Assembly (NCBI RefSeq): GCF_026151205.1
Contig: NC_087073.1
Coordinates: 22,948,987 to 23,012,986 of the forward strand
Direction of reading: 5' to 3'
Length of the DNA stretch: 64,000 bases
From: Bolinopsis microptera
Lineage: Eukaryota > Ctenophora > Tentaculata > Lobata > Bolinopsidae
Below are positions 1 through 11,300 of this stretch, piece by piece. Position 1 is the first letter of the stretch; the number at the start of each line of letters is the position of its first letter. The notes below the pieces were generated by a model, which made no database searches, was not told the origin of the DNA, and saw only the letters and a list, made by a program, of their open reading frames with translations. The position numbers and the translations under genes are program-made.

Positions 1-1204
1 ACCTTCCCTTAAAAAACCCCCCTTAAAACTTTAAAAAGAGAAAAACGGGTATTATAACACCCCCTTAAATTAGAAAATAACAGGTAAAAACCCCCTTTAT
101 TTTAGTGGTAAACAGGTAACACCCTTTTATATTAGTGAAAACAGGAAACACCTTCTTATATTAGAGGTAACAGGAAAACCCCTTTCTTATATGATGGGGA
201 ATTAACAGGTAACACCTTTTAATATTAGGGGTTTAACGGAAACCCCTCCTTATTTTAAGTGGTAACAGGAAACACCTCTTTAATTAGTGGAAAACCCAGG
301 TAACCCCCTTCTTAAAAAAGAGATAAAAGGAAACCCCTTTCTTATTTTAAGGGGAAAAAACAGGAAACCCTTTCCCTTATTTTAAGTGGAAAAACCGGTT
401 TACAAATTCTTTTTATTAGGGAACGGGTAACCCCCCCAAAAATTAGTGGAACAGGTAACACCCTTTAAAAATTGGGGGGAACGGGTAACACCCCTTTTAA
501 AATGGGAGAAAAACCCGGAAACGACCTAAATTTTTTTGAGATAACGGGTTTAACACCCCCTTTTATTAGGGGTTTAAAGGAAAACACCTTTTTATTTAGT
601 GAAAACAGGAAACCACCTTTTATATTAGAGGAAACCAGGTAAAAAACCTCTTTAATTAGGGGAAAACGGGTTAACCCCTTTTTTTATATTTAAGGATAAC
701 AGGAAACCCACCTCCTTATTTCGGGAAAAGGGGGGAACACCCCCAAAAATTTTGAGAGGTAACAGGTAACACCCTTCGTATTTTATGGAAAAACCGGAAA
801 ACACCTCCAAAAATTAGGGGGGAAACCCGGGTAACCCCGCCTTATTTTTAGGGATTTTAAAGGTAACCCCTATTTTTTGGGTGAAGGGGGTAACCCTTTT
901 TTTAAAAGGTGAAACAGGTAAAAACCTCCTTATATTAAAGTAACAGGTAAAAACCTCCTTATAAAAAAGATAAAAAGGGTTTGGCACCCCCTATTATATT
1001 AGTGGTAACAGGTAACACCCCCCTTATATTAGTATAACAGGAAAACACCCCTTATACCCAAGATAAGGGTAAAAACCTCCTTAAAATTAGAGATAAAAAG
1101 GAACCCCCTCCTTTATTAGGGGAAAACCCTGTAAACCTCCTTATTTTAGTGGTAACGGGAAAAACACTTCTAATATTAGTGGTAACAGGAAACCCTTCCT
1201 TTGT

Positions 1205-1247
<43 letters not shown>

Positions 1248-3830
1248 TGGTAACAGGTAACCCCCCTTTATATTGGGAAATAATAGGAACACCCCCCCCC
1301 TTTTTAAACCAGATAACATGTAACACCCTCCTTAAAATTAAAAGGTAACATGATTTTAACACCTTTTATAAAGGGGATAAAAAGGAAACCCCTTTTAAAT
1401 TAGAGGAAACCCGGAACACCTTCTTATTTTAGAGGAAAACAGGTAACCCCAATCATTTTATTAGGGGGGAACGGTAATCCCACCTTTAAAAAATTAGAGT
1501 TAACGGGTAACCCTCCTTTATTTTAAAGAGATAACAGGAAACCCCCTTTCTTTTTTTTGAGGTAAACAGGAAACCACCTTCTTTTATTAGGAAACCCGGG
1601 TAAACCCCTTTAATATTAGGGGTTTAACAGGTAACCCTTCTTATATTAGGGGGATAACAGGAAACCCACCTTTTAAAAAGTGGAAAGGGTACACCTTTTA
1701 TTTTAGAGGTAAAGGTTTAAACACCTCTTTATTTATGGTAACGGGTAACCCTTCTTATAATGGGAGATAACAGGAAAACCCCTTTCTTAAAATAAGGTAA
1801 CAGGAAACACCTTCTTAAAATTAGGGGAAAAGGGTTTAAAAAACTTTTTTTAAATTAGTGGTAACAGGTAACCCCCTCCTTAAAATTAGTGGAAACAGGT
1901 AACACCTTTAAAAATTTAGTGGTAACAGGTAACCCCTCCTTATATTAGGGGAAAACAGGTAAAAACCTCCCTTATATTAGGGGTTAACAGGAAAACCCCT
2001 CTTTAAAAAAAAGTTTGGGGAACGGAACCCCCTTTAAAAAATTAGTGAAAACAGGAACACCTCCTTATATTAGGGGTTAACAGGTAAAATCCCCCAAAAT
2101 TTAGGGGGGAAACCAGGAAAAACCCCTTTCTTAATTAGTGATAACAGGAAACCCACCCCCAAAAATTAGGTTACATGAAAACCCTTTCTTTTTTTTGGAT
2201 AACAGGAAACCCCCTTTTTTTAAAAAATTCAGGTAACCCCTCCTTAAAATTAGGTTAAAAGGTAAACCCTCCTTATATAGTGGTAAAAAGGAAACCACCT
2301 TTTAAAATTAAAGGGATAACATTTTAAACACCCCCTTATTTTGGGAGATAAAGGTAACACCTCCTTATATTAGTGGTAACGGGTTAAACACCCCCTTAAA
2401 TTTTTGTGATAACGGGTTAACACCCCCCATAAACCAGGGGTAACGGGTAAACCCCCCTTAAAATTAAAAGAAAATTTGGTAAACCCCTTTTTATAAGAGA
2501 TAACATGTAAAAACCTCCTTATATTAGGGGGTTTAAACGGGGGCCCCAAACACTTCCATATTAGGGGAAAACCGGTAAAACTTCCTTTTTTTAAAGTGGT
2601 AACAGGTAACCCTTCTCAAATTAGTGGAAACAGGGAAAAAACCTTATAATTAGAAAAAAATTAGGAAACCCCTCCTTAAATATTACAGAACAGGGTTAAC
2701 ACCTTCTTAATTAGGGGGAAAAACATGATGTAACACCCCTTTTTAAAAAAAGGATAAAAGGTAACCCTTCTTAAAATTAGAGGAAAACAGGTAAACCCCT
2801 TATTTTTGGGGAACCCGGTTTTTCCCCCCCCCCACATAATTTTTTTTTTTGGGTAACGGGGAATCCCTAATTTTAATCGAGATAACGGGTAACACCCCCA
2901 AAAATAATTTGAGAAAAACGGGGCAACCCTTCTTATATTTGGTGGTAAAGGGTTAAAACCTTTTTAAATTTTTGGGGGATAACATTTTAACCCCTTTTAA
3001 ATATTAGGGAAACGGGAAACCTTGGATTTTAAAAGGTTAGAACGGAACCTCTTATAAAAGGGGGTTAACGGTTTTCACCCTTCTATAATAGAATAACAGG
3101 TTTTAAAAACCTTCCTTAATTAGGGTTACGGGGAACCCTTCTTTAAAATGGGTGGAAATAGGGTTTTATTCAATTAAAGTGGGAACGGTTTAACCCTCCT
3201 TATTTAGTGGGAAACCGGGTAAACCTCTTTATTTTTTGGTGGGTAACGGGGTAACACCCTCCCTTAAAATTTTAGGAGATCCCGGTAACCCCTTTTTTTA
3301 TATTAGGGGGTAAAAGGAAACACCTCCTTATATTAGGGGGAAACAGGTAAAAACATCCTTTAATAGGAAACCCGGGTAAACCCTTTTTTAGGGGTTTAAA
3401 AATTTAACCCCTCCTTATTTTAGTGACTACGGTAAAACCTCCTTTTTTTAAGGGGGGAAACCGGTAAAAACCTCCTTATATTAAGTTAACCGGAAAAACA
3501 CCCCCTTATATTATAGATAACCGGAAACCCCCCTTTTAAATTTTTGAAAGGGTTTAACCCTCCTAAATTTTTGGGGGAAACCGGGTTAACCCCTCCTTAT
3601 TTTAAAGTGAAAGGGTAAACCTTCTTTTTTTGTGGAAAAAAATTTAAATTCCCCTCCTTATATTAGTTAAACCTTAACACCCTTTAAAGTTAAAAACCCG
3701 GGAAAAACCCCCTTATATTATTTTTTTCCCCGGGAACACCCCTTATTAGGAAAACGGTTTAACACCCCCCATATTAGTGGAACGGGGAAACCCTTTTATT
3801 TTAGGGAAAGGGGTTTAGTGGTTCTTTGGT
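1..3830. repeat. Degenerate ~29-bp minisatellite array
   Basis: The whole stretch is a tandem repeat with a unit near 29 bp, built on TAACAGGTAACACC followed by a TCCTTATATTAGTGG-like half. Roughly 130 units fit by length. Units differ mostly by homopolymer length (A, C, G and T runs grow or shrink) rather than by scattered substitutions, which looks like unpolished long-read sequence on top of real divergence. The core contains CAGGTAAC, a donor-like string, but no exon could be tied to it. No gene is visible. Confidence 0.9.
1206..1246. repeat. 41-base poly-C run
   Basis: An uninterrupted run of C inside the 29-bp array. Similar C or G runs recur at 4793-4816, 18147-18165, 30191-30205, 31025-31046 and 61597-61615. 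They may be real, or they may be base-calling or assembly artefacts. Confidence 0.9.
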
Positions 3831-4155
3831 ACTTTCCTCTGTTTGGGCTGAAAATGTATATCCGGGGTTTTTCTTTACTTGGGGGGGGTGCAGAATGGTG
3901 GGGCGGTGTAGCACGGGGGGGGGGTGGCGCGGGGTTGGTTTTTACAGCCCCAGGGGGGTCCCCGGCCCCCCCCTGGTTTGGGTGCACCCCCATGGTGGCC
4001 CCTTTGGGGGGGGGTACCCCCCCCCCCCCCCCCCCCCAGGGGCCAGAGGGCCCCCCCCCCCCTTTTGTACCAGGGGGCCCCCTGGCCCGGGGGTACCCCC
4101 AAGGGGGCCCTGGTGGCCCCCGGTTTAGGGCCTTTAAAATGGTGGCACGGGGGTA
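3831..4155. repeat. GC-rich homopolymer tract, degenerate edge of the 22-bp array
   Basis: Dense runs of G and C with recognisable remnants of the neighbouring repeat (ATGGTGGC, GGGGTACCCC). Open frames on both strands here are proline/glycine-rich and overlap each other, which low complexity explains. No coding claim is made. Confidence 0.7.
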
Positions 4156-4556
4156 GCGCATGGTGGGGGGCCGTTGGGGGGTTTAGCAGAGGGTGGCACT
4201 GTGGGTTCAGCATGGTGGCGCCGTTGTGGGCAGAAATGGTGGAACTGTGGTAGCAGAAAGGTTTGGTTTTTCTTTTTTGGGGAGCAGCTGGTGGCGGTTT
4301 GGTAGGGGGGGCATGGTGGCGCTGTGGTAGCGCATGGTGTCGTTGTGGTTGCAGCATGGTGGGTGTGGTAGGCAGCTTAGTGGCACACTGTGGTAGCAGC
4401 ATGGTGGCGCTGTACTGGATTAGCAGCATGGTGGGCACTGTTGGTAGCAGCATGGAGGCGCTGTGGTAGCAGCATGGTGGCACTGTGGTAACAGCATGGT
4501 GGCACTGTGGTAGCATCATGGTGGCGCTGTGGTAGCAGCATGGTGGCGCTGTTATC
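4156..4556. repeat. 22-bp minisatellite (GCAGCATGGTGGCGCTGTGG)
   Basis: Tandem units of 22 bp with core AGCATGGTGGCRCTGTGGTA. They are cleanest at 4440-4556 and degrade leftward. About 17 units fit by length. Confidence 0.85.
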
Positions 4557-4826
4557 ACTTATAATAATTGTACACTGTCGTTGTAAGGATGGACTTCCAA
4601 TTCAAGAATATTTCGCAATAATGTCAAAAATCTATGAATAATAATTAACGATTATAATATAATAAATCTAATTAAAAATGATTCTAAATCAAATAATAAT
4701 GTTTATCGAGCATATTGTATAGTTGGGGACGAAGTGAGACTCTCACTTCGTCCTCAACTATCCAACGTCACGTACGGTATTAAGTGTATGATCCCCCCCC
4801 CCCCCCCCCCCCCCCCGTACAAATAA
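4557..4826. other. Unique AT-rich spacer with a hairpin and a poly-C run
   Basis: No coding signal was seen. The stretch contains the hairpin at 4719-4761 and 24 C residues at 4793-4816. It should be an intron of the mannosidase gene, since the next exon follows. Confidence 0.5.
4719..4761. repeat. Near-perfect inverted repeat, 21-bp arms
   Basis: The left arm starts ATAGTTGGGGACGAAG and the right arm ends CTTCGTCCTCAACTAT. There is one central base and one mismatched pair, so it would extrude as a hairpin with essentially no loop. Function unknown. Confidence 0.85.
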
Positions 4827-4878
4827 TAATGTGTTGCAGACAAGCAGACTACTGGAGTGGTTATTACACTTCACGACC
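4827..4878 (+). pseudogene. Truncated duplicate of mannosidase exon 1 with its acceptor
   Basis: These 52 bp are identical to 5227-5278: intron end TGTTGCAG plus the first 39 exon bases encoding [13 protein letters not shown]. The copy then runs into the 16-bp array and meets TAG immediately after the proline codon. The offset between copies is exactly 400 bp. Splicing into this decoy acceptor would truncate the protein. Confidence 0.85.
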
Positions 4879-5226
4879 ATAGTAACCAGTTACCATAGTA
4901 ACCAGTTACCATAGTAACCAGTTACCATAGTTACCAGTTACCGTAGTAACCAGTTACCGTAGTAACCAGTTACCGTAGTAACCAGTTACCGTAGTAACCA
5001 GTTACCGTAGTAACCAGTTACCGTAGTAACCAGTTACCGTAGTAACCAGTTACCGTAGTAACCAGTTACCGTAGTAACCAGTTACCGTAGTAACCAGTTA
5101 CCGTAGTAACCAGTTACCGTAGTAACCAGTTACCGTAGTAACCAGTTACCGTAGTAACCAGTTACCATAGTAACCAGTTACCATAGTAACCAGTTGCCAT
5201 AGTAACCAGTTACCATAGTAACCAGT
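4879..5226. repeat. 16-bp minisatellite GTTACCGTAGTAACCA
   Basis: About 22 tandem 16-bp units. Outer units read CCATAG and the central block reads CCGTAG. The same unit occurs about three more times at 5347-5396, on the other side of exon 1, so the exon sits inside the array. Confidence 0.9.
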
Positions 5227-5239
5227 TAATGTGTTGCAG

Positions 5240-5320
5240 ACAAGCAGACTACTGGAGTGGTTATTACACTTCACGACCCTTTTACAAAAACTTGGACCGT
5301 GTTTTGGAGTCAGCCCTGAG
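5240..5320 (+). CDS. MAN2A: Mannosidase exon 1 of the window
   Basis: The acceptor is TGTTGCAG at 5232-5239 and the donor is CTGAG|GTTAGT. One leading base completes a codon from an upstream exon. The exon then reads [16 protein letters not shown] and ends LESALR with two bases carried over. The acceptor and first 39 bases are duplicated 400 bp upstream. Confidence 0.9.
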
Positions 5321-8300
5321 GTTAGTTTTAAATATGTGACCTGTACCCCAGTTACCATAGTAACCAGTTACCATAGTAACCAGTTACCATAGCAACACTG
5401 ACTGTGTAACGAGTGTGTTGTTACTGAGTGTGTAATGATTGCGCCTATCAGTATTAACCAGTGATCCAATTTTCCTAAACCAACAACAAGACAATTGACT
5501 TAACATTCCGTGAGTGTGGCTATATAGTCTGCTATATAGTCCTCTGTATACTGGGTGTGTGTTACCATGGTGTTACCATGGTAATTGCGCTCTATACTTT
5601 CAACAAATTACTCGTTTTCAGGAGGACGGAGATACTGTTTTCCTTTTACCGCTCAGATCTGAGAAAAGGAGCGTTTGTGATGGCTAGAAACACGTTGTCT
5701 TTGTTCCAACACCACGATGGTATTACTGGCACTGCCAAGACGCACGTTGTCAATGACTACGGGGCAAGGCATGTAGTAAAGTATAATTAATTAAGTGCTG
5801 TAACCCCGCTGTAATTGCAACAACCTGACGTCATGCTCTACCCTACTTACTACCATGGAGTGCTGTAACCCCGCTGTAATTGCAACAACCTGATGCTCTA
5901 CCCTACTTACTACCATGATTCTGCCCAAGATGAGCAGTTATCTTGTATTTTGTATTTAGTGCGTAAATTGCGACTCGCGAGAGCGAAAATAGGTGTGGCC
6001 AGATAACTCATCAAACTCGATGTCTGATGACTTTTTTATGCTATATCCCACTAAATGTGATAATTCTGCACATTTTTATGGCCAAGTTGAGTTTCTTACT
6101 CCAATTAGAAGCGGAGTTATTTTGATTTTAAAGGGTGTGCGTGATCAATTGCACAAAACTGCACCATAGCCAAAATTTCAACCCAAGTCAAATTTGTTTC
6201 TGATGGGTCCCTTGAGCTATTCCAAGTCTCAAACCCCGGGTCGGAAGTTATATAGAATATCACCAACTATAGACGGGAATATTTTCAGATCCATATACAT
6301 CCAATATACATTTATTTATTCTGTACTAGCTGTACTTCTACAGATAAAGGAAGTAGTATTATACTACTGTTGAGCACTCTGCCATTATCAACACCAACTG
6401 TTGAGCACTCTGCCATTATCAACACCAACTGTTGAGCACTCTGCCATTATCAACACCAACTGTTGAGCACTCTGCCATTATCAACACCAACTGTTGAGCA
6501 CTCTGCCATTATCAACACCAACTATTGAGCACTCTGCCATTATCAACACCAACTGTTGAGCACTCTGCCATTATCAACACCAACTGTTGAGCACTCTGCC
6601 ATTATCAACACCAACTGTTGAGCACTCTGCCATTATCAACACCAACTGTTGAGCACTCTGCCATTATCAACACCAACTGTTGAGCACTCTGCCATTATCA
6701 ACACCAACTGTTGAGCACTCTGCCATTATCAACACCAACTGTTGAGCACTCTGCCATTATCAACACCAACTGTTGAGCACTCTGCCATTATCAACACCAA
6801 CTGTTGAGCACTCTGCCATTATCAACACCAACTGTTGAGCACTCTGCCATTATCAACACCAACTGTTGAGAACTCTGCCATTATCAACACCAACTGTTGA
6901 GCACTCTGCCATTATCAACACCAACTGTTGAGCACTCTGCCATTATCAACACAAACTGTTGAGCACTCTGCCATTATCAACACAAACTGTTGAGCACTCT
7001 GCCATTATCAACACCAACTGTTGAGAACTCTGCCATTATCAACACCAACTGTTGAGCACTCTGCCATTATCAACACCAACTGTTGAGCACTCTGCCATTA
7101 TCAACACCAACTGTTGAGCACTCTGCCATTATCAACACCAACTGTTGAGCACTCTGCCATTATCAACACCAACTGTTGAGCACTCTGCCATTATCAACAC
7201 CAACTGTTGAGCACTCTGCCATTATCAACACCAACTGTTGAGCACTCTGCCATTATCAACACCAACTGTTGAGCACTCTGCCATTATCAACACCAACTGT
7301 TGAGCACTCTGCCATTATCAACACCAACTGTTGAGCACTCTGCCATTATCAACACCAACTGTTGAGCACTCTGCCATTATCAACACCAACTGTTGAGCAC
7401 TCTGCCATTATCAACACCAACTGTTGAGCACTCTGCCATTATCAACACCAACTGTTGAGCACTCTGCCATTATCAACACCAACTGTTGAGCACTCTGCCA
7501 TTATCAACACCAACTGTTGAGCACTCTGCCATTATCAACACAAACTGTTGAGCACTCTGCCATTATCAACACCAACTGTTGAGCACTCTGCCATTATCAA
7601 CACCAACTGTTGAGCACTCTGCCATTATCAACACCAACTGTTGAGCACTCTGCCATTATCAACACAACTGTTGAGCACTCTGCCATTATCAACACCAACT
7701 GTTGAGCACTCTGCCATTATCAACACCAACTGTTGAGCACTCTGCCATTATCAACACCAACTGTTGAGCACTCTGCCATTATCAACACCAACTGTTGAGC
7801 ACTCTGCCATTATCAACACCAACTGTTGAGCACTCTGCCATTATCAACACCAACTGTTGAGCACTCTGCCATTATCAACACCAACTGTTGAGCACTCTGC
7901 CATTATCAACACCAACTGTTGAGCACTCTGCCATTATCAACACCAACTGTTGAGCACTCTGCCATTATCAACACCAACTGTTGAGCACTCTGCCATTATC
8001 AACACCAACTGTTGAGCACTCTGCCATTATCAACACCAACTGTTGAGCACTCTGCCATTATCAACACCAACTGTTGAGCACTCTGCCATTATCAACACCA
8101 ACTGTTGAGCACTCTGCCATTATCAACACCAACTGTTGAGCACTCTGCCATTATCAACACCAACTGTTGAGCACTCTGCCATTATCAACACCAACTGTTG
8201 AGCACTCTGCCATTATCAACACCAACTGTTGAGCACTCTGCCATTATCAACACCAACTGTTGAGAACTCTGCCATTATCAACACCAACTGTTGAGCACTC

Positions 8301-11300
8301 TGCCATTATCAACACCAACTGTTGAGCACTCTGCCATTATCAACACAACTGTTGAGCACTCTGCCATTATCAACACCAACTGTTGAGCACTCTGCCATTA
8401 TCAACACCAACTGTTGAGCACTCTGCCATTATCAACACCAACTGTTGAGCACTCTGCCATTATCAACACCAACTGTTGAGCACTCTGCCATTATCAACAC
8501 CAACTGTTGAGCACTCTGCCATTATCAACACCAACTGTTGAGCACTCTGCCATTATCAACACCAACTGTTGAGCACTCTGCCATTATCAACACCAACTAT
8601 TGAGCACTCTGCCATTATCAACACCAACTGTTGAGCACTCTGCCATTATCAACACCAACTGTTGAGCACTCTGCCATTATCAACACCAACTGTTGAGCAC
8701 TCTGCCATTATCAACACCAACTGTTGAGCACTCTGCCATTATCAACACCAACTGTTGAGAACTCTGCCATTATCAACACCAACTGTTGAGCACTCTGCCA
8801 TTATCAACACCAACTATTGAGCACTCTGCCATTATCAACACCAACTGTTGAGCACTCTGCCATTATCAACACCAACTGTTGAGCACTCTGCCATTATCAA
8901 CACCAACTGTTGAGCACTCTGCCATTATCAACACCAACTGTTGAGCACTCTGCCATTATCAACACCAACTGTTGAGAACTCTGCCATTATCAACACCAAC
9001 TGTTGAGCACTCTGCCATTATCAACACCAACTGTTGAGCACTCTGCCATTATCAACACAAACTGTTGAGCACTCTGCCATTATCAACACCAACTGTTGAG
9101 CACTCTGCCATTATCAACACCAACTGTTGAGCACTCTGCCATTATCAACACCAACTGTTGAGCACTCTGCCATTATCAACACCAACTGTTGAGCACTCTG
9201 CCATTATCAACACCAACTGTTGAGCACTCTGCCATTATCAACACCAACTGTTGAGCACTCTGCCATTATCAACACCAACTGTTGAGCACTCTGCCATTAT
9301 CAACACCAACTATTGAGCACTCTGCCATTATCAACACCAACTGTTGAGCACTCTGCCATTATCAACACCAACTGTTGAGCACTCTGCCATTATCAACACC
9401 AACTGTTGAGCACTCTGCCATTATCAACACCAACTGTTGAGCACTCTGCCATTATCAACACCAACTGTTGAGCAATCTGCCATTATCAACACCAACTGTT
9501 GAGCACTCTGCCATTATCAACACCAACTGTTGAGCACTCTGCCATTATCAACACCAACTGTGAAGACCAAGATTCTTTAAATCCAGCAATACACCACCCC
9601 AACACCCCGACCTACAATATTTCGAATCAGAATTGTATGATCTTATTGGCAGTTCTCAAAGTCTGAAACATTTCTCCATCCCTTTCGATCTGCAGTTAAT
9701 CTTCTCATACAATCAATCGTGAGTCCATTCCGATCCAATCTCTGCTCAGCATCCTCAATAAATACATCATTTAAGCTCTTCCTAGGCCTGCCTCTTGATC
9801 TCTTCCCATGCTTTGGTTTCCATTCAAGTAGATAGTTGGGTAACCGATCTTCAGGCATTCTACTGACATGTCCAAATCAACCACCAGTGGGGTACCATAT
9901 ACCATATACCCCACTGTATATATCTCTAAACAAGTCATCTCCCAACAGAGTAACTTATCGATCACTATTTCCGCACGGACCTAACTCTTGCACTACTTGG
10001 ATCAGAACTTCTGAGACATTACGTACAATTCTGAGAAGAAAACATCTGCTGAGTTGGACTTTCTGTACCAAACTGTACTGCAGAATGTTAAAATGGCTCA
10101 CTAAATGGAAGGCGCGATAATTTGAACATTGTGGTAAGTTAAGTTTGTATACAGCGACGGTGACAAGAATCATGCGCGCATCTTGTGTCGTGGTAAGAAA
10201 CCAGCATTGTAACTTTTATTTGAAGTGACCAACTATAACTGTTTCAGGTTAGTAACAACTACTGTTTCAGGTTGTACAACGCTTATAAGACCTGCACCGA
10301 CCTGACAATATTAGCTATACAGTATCTGCTGAAAGAAAGAACCACTTTTTCCCCGACTAGCAGTCGACTTGCTTTCAACACGGTTGAAAAGTACGACGTT
10401 TTGGGGGGGCCCAGTGAGTTGGTCCTTGCTAACACTCTATCCAGAGACGCACTCTCCTTAATAATTGTCGCCGTCAATAACTCCCAGCAACTTCAAGTAA
10501 GAAAAGGAATTAACATTCACCCAACAGTACCTAGTGTTATTTGTTTCCACTTTCCGCCTTTTTTGAATGCTATTTTATTAACAGAAATTAGACAATTTTT
10601 TTGTTTTTCCCGTCGAGCAATTTGTTAAGCAGCTGACCTCCCTCCTGCTGCAACCTCCCCCTGCTGTAACCCCTCCTGCTGCCACCCCTCCTGCTGTAAC
10701 CCCCTCCTGCTGCCACCCCTCCTGCTGCCACCCCTCCTGCTGTAACCCCTCCTGCTGTAACCCCCCTCCTGCTGTAACCCCTCCTGCTGCCACCCCTCCT
10801 GCTGTAACCCCCTCCTGCTGCCACCCCCTCCTGCTGTAACCCCCTCCTGCTGTAACCCCTCCTGCTGTCACCCCATCCTGCTGCCACCCCTCCTGCTGCC
10901 ACCCCTCCTGCTGCCACCTCTCCTGCTGTAACCCCCCTCCTGATGTAACCCCCTCCTGCTGTAACCCCCTCCTGCTGCCACCCCCTCCTGCTGTAACCCC
11001 CTCCTGCTGCCACCCCCCTCCTGCTGTAACCCCCTCCTGCTGTCACCCCCTCCTGCTGTAACCCCTCCTGCTGTCACCCCCTCCTGCTGTAACCCCTCCT
11101 GCTGCCACCCCTCCTGCTGTAACCCCTCCTGCTGCCACCCCTCCTGCTGTAACCCCCTGCTGATGTAACCCCCCTCCTGATGTAACCCCTCCTGCTGCCA
11201 CCCCTCCTGCTGTAACCCCCTCCTGCTGCCACCCCCTCCTGCTGCCACCCCTCCTGCTGTAACCCCCTCCTGCTGTAACCCCCTCCTGCTGTAACCCCTC

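Noticed and set aside
6367-9561. CRISPR-like regular array
   Set aside because: Units abut with no variable spacers, in an intron of an animal gene. It is a plain minisatellite.
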